From Kalaharituber pfeilii (taxonomy: Eukaryota > Ascomycota > Pezizomycetes > Pezizales > Pezizaceae), in the NCBI GenBank assembly GCA_015179045.1, contig WHUZ01000024.1:62001-126000 (forward strand): 64,000 bases of DNA, written 5' to 3'. Shown here piece after piece: positions 1-12,177 of the stretch; position 1 is the stretch's first letter; the number at the start of each line of letters is the position of its first letter. The translations under genes were made by a program, and so were the position numbers. The notes beneath the pieces are model-generated. The model was not told the DNA's origin and searched no databases. It saw nothing but the letters and a program-made list of their open reading frames with translations.

Positions 1-1201
1 CAATTCGTTGCTTTATTCCGTGTCCTCTTGAAACCTTGCACCAATCCTCTTGTGCGCATCCCTAGTCGGCTCCAATAGTATATGGAGGCCGTCAACCCAC
101 ATTTTGTCAAATAATGCGAGTAATCAGCTGTGTGGCCACCAGAAATAAACCTCCACACATTTTAGAATAGCCAACATCGCATGCAGAAAGTAGGGTATGT
201 ACCACTAGGAGCTTACTTCCTGCACGTCCCCACCGCTGCACGGATTTTCGCAAGGACGCTGCGAATCTAGCCTAAGTTCTGGATCGCCCCCGACGCCATA
301 TCCACACTCCACACTTGTGCGTTGGTATTTTTTTTAAGCTTATCGTAAAAAGCCCAGATGCAAATAAGACAGCTTGACGCAGATCTAGACAGCACGAGTC
401 AAAAAGATAGTACATACGGTAGGGGCAATAAAATGCGGCCCTACAGTCTACATACTACTACTGTCATGGCAAGCGTTGTCCTTTCCACCGTTAATTTTCG
501 CTGTGCCACAATATAAATCTTTATTTACCCTCGAGAGAAATTGATTTAGTGTAGAGCCCGCTGACAAGAGTACGCACGAAAAGCAAAAAAAAAAAGGCAA
601 ATACCTATGCCATGCCACAAACGGACACTCCCCCACATAACAGAACGTAGTTGCGATGTATCCCAGCGCACTGTAACATCAGGTGAACTTTAATAAAAAT
701 CACGACAAGTCCAAGCTTCGAACACCGCGTAGCTAGATATAAATACAAAGAAATTAAAAAAAAAAAAAAAACCGCTCCTGACAAAAAAAAAACAGCGTAA
801 AATATTGAATATAAACACATGAAAAGGAAAATGGGGGGGTTAAAGAATTCACTATAGACATCATGATTTGTTTTTTTTTGTTCATAAGCGACAAATGGGA
901 ATCATCCTACCCAAAAAAAACAAAAAAACAAATAAATAAAAAAATAAAAAAATTCCCAAAACCAAGGAGGAAAAAAAAAAAAAAAGTCCCAAAAGTGAAA
1001 TGAAAGAGAAAAACGAAAATGTCATGGTTAAATCAAGTAAAATAAACATTGATACGATATCAAATACCCAGCGAGCGCCATATAGAACTCCCATCCCATC
1101 CCAACCCATCCCGTCCCAGTCACATCCATTAATTTTTTTTGTCCTGATTAACATCCCGATCAAAAACAAAGAAAAAAGAAATTCAAAAACCACCCTCGTA
1201 A
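1..1201. other. Gene-free flank, low-complexity
   Basis: I see no convincing coding region here. The stretch has many A homopolymers (around 745-775, 905-985) and a short run of CCCAT-type repeats near 1088-1120. It lies downstream of the minus-strand gene ending at 1202, so its right part is probably that gene's 3' untranslated region and terminator. Confidence 0.6.
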
Positions 1202-3447
1202 TTACTTCCAGACACCACTCTCCGGCCCCGCACTACCCGTCCTGACATGTGCTATATCCCTCATGACTGGTTTCCGCCGTATCACGTTCACCCGCCCGCT
1301 CTTTCCCGCCTTGGCCGCTGCGCGCGCCATCTCGCGCTCCCGCGCAAGCTGTTCCTCGCGCAGCTCCATCGCCATCTCCTGCATGCGCCGGAAGCGCGCT
1401 TTGCCTTGTTCGTCGTCGTCGTCGTCGTCGTCGTCGTTCTCCTCCTCCTCTTCCGCTTCCGCTTCCACGTCCTCCTCCGCCGCTTCTTCTTCCGGATCCG
1501 AATCCTCAATCTGGGATTGTACGGGGGGGATAACTGGGACGGGCTTCCGGGGTACGTCGCGGGACCCCCGGCGCGGGTCCGCCATCATTGTCGTCTGCGT
1601 TGACGTGGAGGTTATCGAGTACCGGCTATCGTAGGGCGGGACCGCACCCTGCAGCGCTTCCATGCTCGCGGTGACGCTGTTGCGTTGCTCGGGCGGGATA
1701 TCCATCTCCGCGTCGTCTCCCCCGACCCCGTAGTACGTCCGCAATCTCGGAGGCTCCTTCCGCTGAACCTGCGCCATCTGCTCCTGGTACCATGCGCTCA
1801 TACTCGGCGCCTCGTCGTGGATCACCACCGGCTCCGGCAGCCCCTGGGTCTCAGGGTCCTCGGGGTCCTCTCTGATGCTCTCCCACCCGATGCTCTCCCG
1901 CGCGATCGACCGCCTGGTCGGGCTTGTCAGCGACGCTGAGCGGGATACGGCGCCCGCGGACCCAGACGAGATGGAGAATGATGACAGGCTCGACATGATC
2001 GATTCGGTCAGCGATGACACCTCGGAGACGACGGAGTCCGTCTCTGGGTCGTGAGGGGGGCGCGGCGGCGGGCGGTAGGGGCCGTATTGGGGCAGGATGC
2101 TGCAGCCGAGGGGGTACTGGCGCAGGGTGGGATGGAGGTCGGAGACGGCGGGGCCCGGGGGGAAGAAGCTCGGGGCTGCGCCGGTGGAGGCGGTCGCGAC
2201 GGTCGTGGAGGAGTAGGAGGCAGCGGTGGTGAAGCTGGATGCGGAGGCGCCGGCGCCGGCGGCCCACGGGCTCCTGGCGACGGGGCTGTACGATCGGGGG
2301 AAGCCGCAATTGCCGCACTGCGCTTCCTCGCCTGTCCCGCGCTCCGGCACCGGCACCGTCGGCGTCGGCGGCGATATCGGCGGCGTCATATTCCCCGAGG
2401 GCATCGCTCTGCCCTCGTGCCCGCTGTAACTCGCGCTGCGGCGCCGCACCCCCGCCTCCCCTCCGCCCCCGCCCCCTCGCCCCCAAACTCCGTGTTCAGC
2501 TGCCCCATGGAGCCCTCCCGCCCCCTGCGCCGCACCGACGCCGACCTCGTCAGGCTGTCCTTCCGCGCGTGCCGCGCCTTCTCGCTCTGCGACCGTGGGA
2601 TCGTGCGCTTCCTCGTCAGCGACGGGCTCGCGTGCACGCTGATCTGCACCGTCCCCTCCTCCTCCTCCTCCTGCAGCATGTCCAGCCCCTGCTGCCGCTG
2701 CTGCTGCGTGTTCAGCCCGTACCGCGCCAGCTCCACGGGGGACTCCGGCGGCGTCATCAGCCAATTCGCCCTGCGCGCGGCGGCGTCCTCCGCAAGCATC
2801 TCCTCCGCCGTGATCTTCCTCGTGCACAGCACCTCCTCGCCCGCCACGAAGCTCATCCACGACGCCACGGTGCCCGTGCTGCGCCTCCACACGCGTCTCG
2901 CCATCTCCAGCTCCTCCTCCCACGTGCGCCGGCGGACGTTGCGCCTCGGCGCCGGAGGGTTTCGCCACTCGGGGCGGATCTCCTCCTCGCGCAACACGAA
3001 CGGGATGCCGTCGGGCTTGCTGATCTTAATCCTGGGCACCGGCGGCCGCGGGAGCTGCACGGGGGCGTACGCAACCTTCATCGGCGGGGGGAGATCCGGG
3101 CTGACGGCGGTCGGGTGGTCGGGAGGGATACTGTCGTCGTACTCGAGTCGCAGCTGCTTGGCCTGGAATACGGCGAACGAGGTGGTCGGCGGGGGCGGGG
3201 GCGGAGGACCGGAGTTCGACGCGGCTCGCGAGCGCGACCCAGACGACGAATTCGAGGAGATGCTAGTTGTCGCATGTGCCGACCCGGGTGCGGGGCCCAT
3301 GAACGGCGGCGGCCCCGGTGCGGGAACGAGTCGGAGTGTAGTCCTTGTCAGCCCGAGCTCGTCGCGATCTTTGGAATTGCCGCTGCCGGAGAACAGCCGG
3401 AGAAGGGACCCGCGGCGTTTGCGAGTGCTGGCGGGCGGAGAGGACAT
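1202..3447 (-). CDS. Hypothetical Ser/Pro-rich protein with acidic C-terminal tract; one frame break
   Basis: I do not recognise the family. Two long open frames overlap on the minus strand. The first starts at 3510 or, more typically for a fungal protein, at the internal Met at 3447 (MSSPPASTRKRRGSLLRLF). It runs to about 2450, then the biased sequence continues in the next frame to a stop at 1202. That gives about 750 residues. The N-terminal half is basic and serine-rich, with PP runs and arginine-rich patches. The middle is Ser/Thr/Pro-rich. Near the C-terminus an EEEEE/DDDDDDDD tract precedes a charged helix (MQEMAMELREEQLARERE), and the protein ends in a basic tail. The switch of frame falls in a G/C homopolymer-rich stretch (2440-2500) and equals one missing base. 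I found no GT...AG intron of normal size there, so a sequencing indel or a real lesion are both possible. Probably a disordered nuclear or cytoskeletal-type protein, but this is only a guess. Confidence 0.65.
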
Positions 3448-3510
3448 CGTCGAGCAGAAAAAAACGCCGATGATGTCAGAAACTCTGTTTCGGGAAATAT
3501 CGAAGCGCAA

Positions 3511-6500
3511 GACTAAATTTTGATTTTATCTATGCCAGTATCTGCGGTTGTTGTTTGCTTGCTAATTCCCGCCCAAATGTGTTCTTTCCATAAGGTCTCC
3601 CCGGAGCCCGTCGTGATTAGCTTCCGGATCCTCTCCTTTTCTCCAGCCTGCTATATCGATCCAGAGTGCGCTATGTGTTACACCGGTCCCAAGTATCCTG
3701 TTCTGTTGCTGGTCCTGCTGGAAGACGAAAAATAATCAACCAGATAAAAATCCTAAACGAAAAAAACGGAACCAAACACCTATCAGACTATTTATGTTTT
3801 ATTATTATATATTCCCCTCTATATTCAATCACCAAAGGTACGTATAAGTCTCCGCTAGTACAACTTCCAGGGTATCGAGACTCTATAGGGCTGTTGATAG
3901 TCTAGCTACAGGTAGTCGATCCGAACCCACTCCACTCACTCGCCCCCACGTTTGTCGATCGGGGTGGTGGTTGGCTAGTATAGTCTAGTGTTAAAAGTGG
4001 CGATAGTGGATTAATGGTGAGGTTTGTTGTTGCGGTGGCTGGGTGAGTGGGTAGGTATGTGGCGGGGCGCGGGGGGGTAAGCTGGTAAGATCGACGATTG
4101 GTAGCGGGAGTGGCGGTACTTGAGGTATGTGATCAAAAAAAAAAAATGTAGATACCAAGCGCGGTAACTGGGTGAAGCTTTGAGCAAAAGTGCTTATTCG
4201 AACGTAAATAAGAACGCGGGGGAGGGGAAAAAAATACTGGTAACGAGCGAGGCTGGGGCGAAGGCGGAAGGCGGAAGTATGTTGTGGCAAGAGACGGGAA
4301 AGGCGAAGCAAAGAGAGAAAAGAGAGAAATGGTTCGACTGAATGCTGTGTTTGGGCAGGATGAGTGAGTAATGGATGGACTTGCAGATCAACCCTGATCC
4401 TGGGGTTGTTTTGCAGATCCTTTTTGGCTTTGTCAATATTATCTTAGCTTAATGCAGACAAGCAAAGCACGGGATTTTTGTGTCTGGGTCCAAAAGTATT
4501 TTTTACCTTTAGACAGTTTTCGCGCCAATGGAACACACCTGATTGATGGGCGTTGCGAGTGAGTGGGTTGTGGTTTGTGTGTAACCGGGTTTGTTTTTCT
4601 TTTTGTTGTATCAGGCGCAGCAGCAGAGGATAAGGATAGGATAGGATAACGGGGGTCCAGTGACCAGCGGTGCACCGAGATTTGAGTGTGTAGGGGTACC
4701 GTAGGCGGTGTACGTATGTCGTGGGGCAGATGGAATAAGAAAGAAAGACGAGGAATCCTCAGTGGACGACAAAATAGCGAATCGATAAGCAAGTTAAGCG
4801 ACGTTGCAAAATGCTCCGGAAAATCGGAACACAGAACGAAATCAGGATAGGATAGGATTTCGGTTCAGGAAATGACGTTTGGAGTTTTGTCTACCTGGTC
4901 AGCTCGTTTGGGAGATGGAGGAAGAGGAATGAGCCTCAGTGTATTGGTCGAGCCTCAGTGTATGATCAAGCCTCAGTGTATGAGCTGATAGCGGTCTTTG
5001 CTCGGGGAAAGTGTTTTCGCGGCCCCGCTTCCGTCTGCATGCGCAGCGTAACCGGTGAGCGCGGCGCTGCTGCCTTGGTAAATTCAACGGTAGCTATAGG
5101 CTGGAGGAAGCAGTACTTGGGTAGGTACCGCCACAGTACAGTTTTGCTACAGATGTAGAAAGTCTTCTATTCGCTGGTTTATACCACTCCCTGGTTTCTC
5201 CGATTTCAAAATCTTTGGCTTTTTGTAGATGTATATATATACTTGGATACTTACTTGTGATGTACGAGATTTTCGCAAACTATAAGTTTTTAACTTTTGT
5301 TTTGTCTTGCATTCCATTTTGACTCTCTACTTGGGGAGGGAGTCCTGTTAGTTTAGCGTCAGGTACTGGATGTACCTGAGCACTGCCCGCCTGGGGTACC
5401 CCAGTTAGGGCCACTTGGCGGCATGACAACGTTATCATAGGTAGGATATCAGAAATTGAGGTACATAACGTTGCGCCCCGCGAAAAAAGCAAAAAGGTAC
5501 GATCTAAGTATCAATTAGACTAATGGGCTTTTAGTGTCCTAAGGACCATAAATATGAGGCGTACAGGTAACTTCGCAATCAGTACATGAGGCTGAGCATA
5601 TTTGCGCGACGGTCCGGTGGGATGTGCCTGTGTTTAAGTGATCGTCGGTGGATGATCATTGAGTCTATTATTTCCTGCATATTATTTTTCAGTTTTTGGT
5701 GTCGAATGCCAAGATTACGCCATCCCCAAAATGCGGGCAGGAAAAACAGGCACGCGAGTTGAGATCTACGTGATGTCCATGGGAGGGGGGAGGGGAACGT
5801 AGAGTCGTCCATGTGTTCGTAAGAGGTTTACAAAAATGCAGGTAAATTTAAATGCGGGGTAAGTAACCATTGCGGAAGTTTTCTTCCGTATCCTGGGAAT
5901 CGGAACTGACTCGATCTTGAAAACATGTATTTTTGTACGACGTTCAGTCTTACCACGGAGCGTTTTCCTTTCCTTTCCATTAGTATACAAGCATTGTGTT
6001 GGTATCATAGCTTAGCTCATGAAGATCCGTTCATATTTGTGCACTGCCTGCCCATGGCAGGTTTTTGACAGGGACGCCAGGGTTTTGGTGTTTACGCTAA
6101 TCCATATCCGGACAGAGCGAGGGTTGGAAGGCTGAGCTTTAGGGATCGTCAGATGGAGCCTCTGGTCATATGTGATGTTGAATCTGTTGTTAGGTTAACG
6201 GGTTGAGGGTATTTAGTGAGATTTTGTTGCTATTTCCGGGGAGTTTGTGTTGGAAAAGAATGGGTAGTTACCTATATAATTGTACGTTGTGCAGGATCAC
6301 CCCACAATGGAACGTGACCGACGGTTGTGTGGTTATGAGGAGTAATTTTAAGCAAATAATGAATACAAGTACGGAAATAGGTATTTCCGTTGGTGGCTGG
6401 TGGTGGGTAACTGGGGAGTCTACTGATTGCTGATCAGAGAAACCGATTGGGTAGCTACCGTACAGGGGATTTTATACAATACTGGTTCGTAGTAGTAACT

Positions 6501-9500
6501 AATTATTGAATATTCTTTATATGATATGTTACTTTTTTTTCATACGTCCTTGCGTATATGCATCGGACAAAACTGGTTATCACCTGAACATGATTACCAC
6601 AGGGAAGCGAGCTCGGCGCCAAGTCTCGTTGACGATCAGCAGATCAAATGGTCCCGAGAGTTCATATTGGGGACCGCTATCCTTGCTTTCTTTCGTGGGT
6701 ACATAGAAAACCATTTCATTAAATTTGGCACATTTTCTGTGATGTACCAGTCGCTGAGTAAGCGTGCATGTGACCCAGTCACCACAAACCTATAGATGTG
6801 TTGCCCAATACATTTGGACGCGCTGGTTATGGGGGTGGGAAACCAGAGGAATTACCCTCCCGCTACCAGCCAAACAGACTTTTTTGCCGCGATAGGTGCT
6901 GGCATCCACGGTAGTGGATATATCTATTTCTCCGCAAACATTCGCTCAGCTGTTTATACGGATCATAGCTAGTTCGCTCACATATACTCGCTGTGGATGT
7001 CCCTGAGTGCACATGGGTCTTTTTGAACTTTTCATGTCGTCTCTCCGCATATGTCGCGGGAGGACCCGTGACACTTGCCATGCCAAACCATATTGCATTT
7101 GACAGGCAAGGGTTCAAGATTTGACAGATATCAGCAGAATTGTAACTCCACGGCGCTTCCCTGGAGCATAAAATCTATGCACAAAACGGGAGGCGCTCAA
7201 AGCGTACCGCCGAGAACGCGGATATTGGTGCGATCGTAGACAAAATCGCACCAGAGGTCAACTTTAAATAACCTTAATGTACATGTATGCCTATTCCTGA
7301 AATGGACAAAGCATAATAATGCCCCCACTATGTACGCGCGAAAAAAAAACCCAAGCCAAGCAATAACTAATCCCTCTATTCCTGCGAGCGTTCCAAGAAT
7401 GCGGTAACACATACAGTATCTCACCTTGATCGTAAATATTATGATTGAGTGTTGTTACTTACGCACTCATCGCAATTGCCACTTCCAGGGCGGGCATGCG
7501 AGTAACGATATAAAAAAAAATAAAAATAAAAATTGCCACTTACCGTGAAGCATATACGGCTTTGGAAACAGGTTAGTTACTTCCAAATTCGGTAGCTCGA
7601 GCTTAAAGTAGATCGCGTCTAGTTTTAGTCTGGGTCTAGTTTATGGCATTATTTGTCTTCTTCAGGCATGAGACTAGTATTCTTCCGCCAGGACTAGCCT
7701 TCTTTGTTTTGGGCTGCCTAAATGGGACTAGTTCCCGGAGGTTAGGATCTCGCCTAGCATGCCGACGTAGTCGGCATACATATGCCTAGTAACGAGACAA
7801 ATGAATCTGTAACAAGGTGTCAGTTCTGTAAGTTTCAGTCACATCAAGGTAGAAAAATTGCACATCGTTTCTATTCATCAGTCAAGAAACAGGCTTAAAG
7901 TCACATACAGGTTTACACCCTCTGTATGCATAATCGAAGTGTCCGATCCAGTGGCAAGGGGGGTTGTATTTCTATAATTGACCTCTGAGGGATCTATCTA
8001 TAGTTATCTACTCTCATTGACCCCGTAGTGACAGTAGTTGCAAGTATGCACAACATCCGTAACGCCAATTGCACTGTCTGTTTTTTTCCGTGACTTTGAC
8101 ATGAGGAACTGCAGATATAACTCGATGCATCACAAGCTTGCTACAGGTTTCTTCTTTCATTTGAATTCCATAACTCCAGCTCCGGGGTGTAGAACTATTA
8201 ATACCATCTCCCGGTATTGTAGAGTGGCGGATGTCCGTTAGTTCCTTGGTCTCGTCCTATTCCCGAATGGGGTTCTCATTATATCCGGCTTTAAACTCGG
8301 TGCTGATCGCTGAATTATTTTCCTGCTACACAAACTACTACAGGCTGGATAAGTAAATGCATGTAAGTGCATAAGTACTTAGAGTGGCGTCTATCCCCAC
8401 TGGATTTTGACTACTCCTCCTTCGCTCAAACCTGTAATGGTCTCTCCAAGCGGAAACAGCTGCAGAGTTCCTTCAGCTTCCAGTCGCCGTAAGAAAACAT
8501 TGTTGTGTTGTATTGCGATTGCGGCAATTCCCTAGGTTGTTCTTTCCACCTCATGAGAGGAGGAGGATAGTTCTCTTGAACCCTGAATATCCCCATATGC
8601 AATTCCCCCATCGGTTAACGTTATAACGGCAAATTGTGAGTCATCATTTTTGCGATGGACTAGAGGGCCTTTGAAGCAGAATTGCAGGTCAGCGGTCGCT
8701 CTGCGACTAATGACTTGGTCTAGAATTCTGTGGTTGGGCCAGAACGGCTGGGAGGGATTGATATTTCATTTGTTGTATGGTTGCGCAGTTCACACAACTC
8801 CGTCAACGTGACTTAATTAAAGTGGAGTAGGTTACGTGAAGTACATAGAAAATTCTCAGTAGCAGCCCATGGCCATCGGAGCAATCTCATCTACTTGGGA
8901 GTTGCAGTTGCATTAGCAATTGACAAACTGGCGATCAGACTCATATGAATGATCAATTCCTTGAGTTTTAGTGTGCTTGGCATGGTCTAGAACCAATTTC
9001 CCTATAAAAAGCTATAAATGGATTCCCCAGAGGTCTTCAATCAACGGATTTTGATTACTCCGAGATTCTCTGACGAATTGCCGGTACATAAAATGCCTCG
9101 TGTAATCCAGGCGTCAATTCTTCATTGCAACGTACTCGCCAGTCCCGCTCGGGCCGAGCCGACTGATGCCCCGTAGCGCAGTTACAACGGCATGACGTTA
9201 TCCCCTCATCACTTGCCACACACTGCATCGCTACAGATTTGGGGCACAACAGACCAACGACAGCGCGCTAATTCATGATTTCCACCACCTCATAAGGAAA
9301 GTATAGGGCCTATGAAAACGCCCTCTGGTCATTATGAAGTCAGAATGGCATTCCAAGCCGCGCTCGAGTACACAATTGAGCTGCAAATAACAGGAAGAAT
9401 GCATTCTCAATTGTGCAAATCGCCAATCATCAGCGTTCACCGACCAGGCTTGAGACGGCTTGGAGACCAGCTGCCTAACGGCGTATTTGGCTATACCCAC

Positions 9501-9561
9501 CCACCGACCGGGGGGTTGCGTCAGTTCTATGGGCAACTAAAAACCCATTGAGGGCCTCGCA
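3511..9561. other. Long gene-free interval (about 6 kb)
   Basis: Only short, biased or interrupted frames are visible on either strand, with no domain motif, no intron-linked exon series and no poly(A)-tailed retroposon. It could hold the divergent promoters of the flanking genes, untranslated regions or non-coding RNAs. A/T homopolymers occur at 4134-4146 and 7511-7530. Nothing else could be supported. Confidence 0.5.
4931..4984. repeat. Triple short tandem repeat
   Basis: The core GAGCCTCAGTGTAT occurs three times with 18-19 bp spacing, the third copy starting AAG. It is a local duplication with no evident function. Confidence 0.7.
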
Positions 9562-10737
9562 ATGACTTTGGCTTTGCTTCGCCGACTGACCTCCTCTGTG
9601 CCAATTTCACCTCACCCACGAAATTCGTTGCTTTTATTATCGCACCCAGAGCTCCACTTCCATCCAGCATACAAACCGATACCGATAGGAGCACGTTACC
9701 TTTTTCGGCCACTACCACCCACTCGGTTCCTCCACACAACACCCACGATGTCGACCGCTGCTCACTCACGCTCCAATGAAGCCCTCCGTATCACTGAGCT
9801 ATTCCGTGTTAAGGATTTCGTTGCTGTCGTCACAGGTGGTGGCACCGGTATCGGCCTCATGATCACCCAAGCACTCGTCGTCAACGGTGCCAAAGTGTAC
9901 ATCACCGGTCGTCGTCAAGAAGCCCTTGATACTGTGGTGCGAAATTATTCTAAACAGGGCTCTGAGTGCGCGGGGGAGATAATCGGGTTAACCTCCGATG
10001 TAACGAAGAGGGAGGACTTGAAGAAACTTGCGGACGAAATCATGAAGCGGGAGCCGCAGGGTGTGCATTTGGTTGTGAATAATGCAGGGGTTGCCCTAGA
10101 GGCAGGCACGACCAAGTTGGACGAGTCTGTTGTAGAGGTTGATAGGAAGAACCCAGAAAGCATCTCCCAGTGGCTGTTGAGGGCGGATTCTGCGGTCTGG
10201 GCTCGTATGTGTCACAAACCAGAAAATCATCCAATCTGATTATACTAACGTATTGTTTTGTACTTAGAAACCTTCGAGACTAACGTAACCGCCCAATATC
10301 TTGTCGCCGCCAGCTTCCTCCCCCACCTCGGATTGGCTCTAAAAAACACCCCGAAATACTCCCCCAGCATTATCAACATTGCCTCCGTCGCCGGAGTGAC
10401 CAAGTCTCCCTCCCACGGACAATTCGCTTACAACCTCTCCAAAGCCGCCTCTCTGCACCTCACCCGTATTCTTGCTTTCACCCTTACGGAAGCGAAGATC
10501 CGTGTAAATTGCATTGCACCAGGACTATTTCCTAGTGAGATGACGACTTCGGAAAGCGATGAGAGGAATAAGAGTGAGATTAATAAGCCGGTCGATATTC
10601 CTGCGGGAAGACCGGGTAAGGAGGAGGATATGGCAGCCGCAGTGTTGTATTTGGCCGGTATGGGAGGAGTGTATTTAAACGGGCAGGTGCTGTACCCTGA
10701 TGGGGGGATGGTGTTGACTACTCCGGCTGCTGCTTGA
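9562..10737 (+). CDS. Short-chain dehydrogenase/reductase (SDR), probably mitochondrial
   Basis: Two exons, 9562-10204 and 10268-10737, encode about 370 residues. The 63-bp intron has GTATGT at its start, a perfect TACTAAC branch point and ends TTAG; splicing keeps the frame. Classical SDR features are clear: Rossmann nucleotide motif TGGGTGIG at about residues 91-98, NNAG in the middle, and the catalytic YNLSK (Tyr269, Lys273) preceded by a serine-containing strand (INIASVAG). SDR enzymes use NAD(P)H to reduce or oxidise alcohol/carbonyl groups; the substrate cannot be read here. The first 62 residues are rich in Arg, Ser, Leu and Pro and end RFLHTTPT, resembling a mitochondrial presequence. 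An alternative start is Met63 (9748), which gives a 308-residue cytosolic form of ordinary SDR length. The C-terminal GQVLYPDGGM is typical of the family. Confidence 0.9.
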
Positions 10738-12177
10738 TGGTGAAGTCATTGTGTGAATTCTTTTTCCTCCCTTTTGTTGTGAGGGGCACTGGTTATCGTT
10801 TAGTAGTACAAATTGCGATGGCTTCGTCGGAAGAAAGTGAAAAACGAAAATCTTTGGCTTCTAATACAATTGTAAAAAAGTGCTTTCAATCTAAGTTTGC
10901 AGCCTTTCATGAAACTCAAAATACGAACTTCCAGTCGGTCTGATGGTTTGTCATGTAGCATATCTCAATAGTTTGCCTACACTTGTGTTAATTTCCTGTT
11001 CTTCACGTAGTGCCTAGGCATGCTCATCAGGTTCAGAGGTCCGGTATCGTCGGTACAGTGGAGGCTATTCTTGCCGTTTCAAACACTAAGGGGATTCAAA
11101 CTCACAGTACTCTGGTGTATTTTCTGAACATGAAAAAGCTGTTCAAAAGTTGACCATTTAAAAGATAATCGAGGCCCGACAGGAATACTTGTAAGTTCTC
11201 GCTCGGTACGCAAAAGTCTTCCGGACTATGCAGCATAAGGAAAAGCGCTTTACCAAGCTTGGAGTCAGGAGCATGTTTGCCGGAGGACCCCTCTTGAGAA
11301 ACACAACAACTCGACTAAATGCACTCCTTTTTGAATTCTGAGATCGGATTCAGATTTTGTGATGCCCATTCATGTGGTCTATTTTTCTTGCAATTCTTTA
11401 GCTACTTTATTGATTTTTTAGTGATTTTTCGAACAGTATTGAAAAACGAGGTGCAAGGAGGGTACGCTCGGATGCACGTCTTGCTCTCCTTTATACTGCA
11501 TAGTCCCGAAGACTTCTGCCTACGCACTGTCTCTAGGAAATGTCGGTCCTCATATGCGATGCGAATCCGGCGTCACATATTCAGGTGAATTTGTACAGGT
11601 GAATGAAGTATCCGAACAAAATTTACAGGGGAATTTCGTCGAACGTTCGCCTCAAGTACGCGACTTAAGAATAGGGTTTTAAAGTAGGCCAAAACTTCAT
11701 ATTCATATTCACCGCACACGAAAAAAATGGCACGCTTCTAATTCGAATACCCTTATTGACTACTTATCCCAGCACCTTTCACATATTATACTGGTAAGTG
11801 TAGAGTACCGATCAATGATATATAAAAAAAAAAAAAAAATGTAGAGCACGGCGATTACAATATACACCTATTCTCATTGAATAAATTATACAAAGAAATA
11901 GAGAAATAATATACGGAGCCCCTCTTTTTCCCCACTAAAACTGAACATAAATCTAAGTAACACAACCGGAAAAGAATATAAACAGTCAGAGTAACCAATG
12001 GACAAACAGATAATACTTCAATGGAAAAGAAAAGCAGCTCTACTCATCCGTTCAACAAGAGCCCCTAGGAAGAAAACCTATAGACATCTGGAAATGGGAA
12101 ACTAAACCAGGAACATAAGATATATCTCCATCCTAGCACCGTATAATATATGTGAACGTTACTGGAACAACCCCTCT
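10738..12177. other. Gene-free spacer between SDR and GH3 genes
   Basis: The two genes converge here. Frames are short and featureless, A/T homopolymers occur (for example 11824-11839), and the sequence becomes A-rich toward 12.1 kb. It probably contains the 3' untranslated regions of both genes. Confidence 0.55.

Noticed and set aside
1423..1480. CGT/CCT trinucleotide microsatellite as an independent repeat
   Set aside because: It encodes the Asp/Glu tract of the minus-strand protein and is part of that gene.
11824..11839. Poly(A) run as a retroposon tail
   Set aside because: No tail motif precedes it and no flanking duplication was found.
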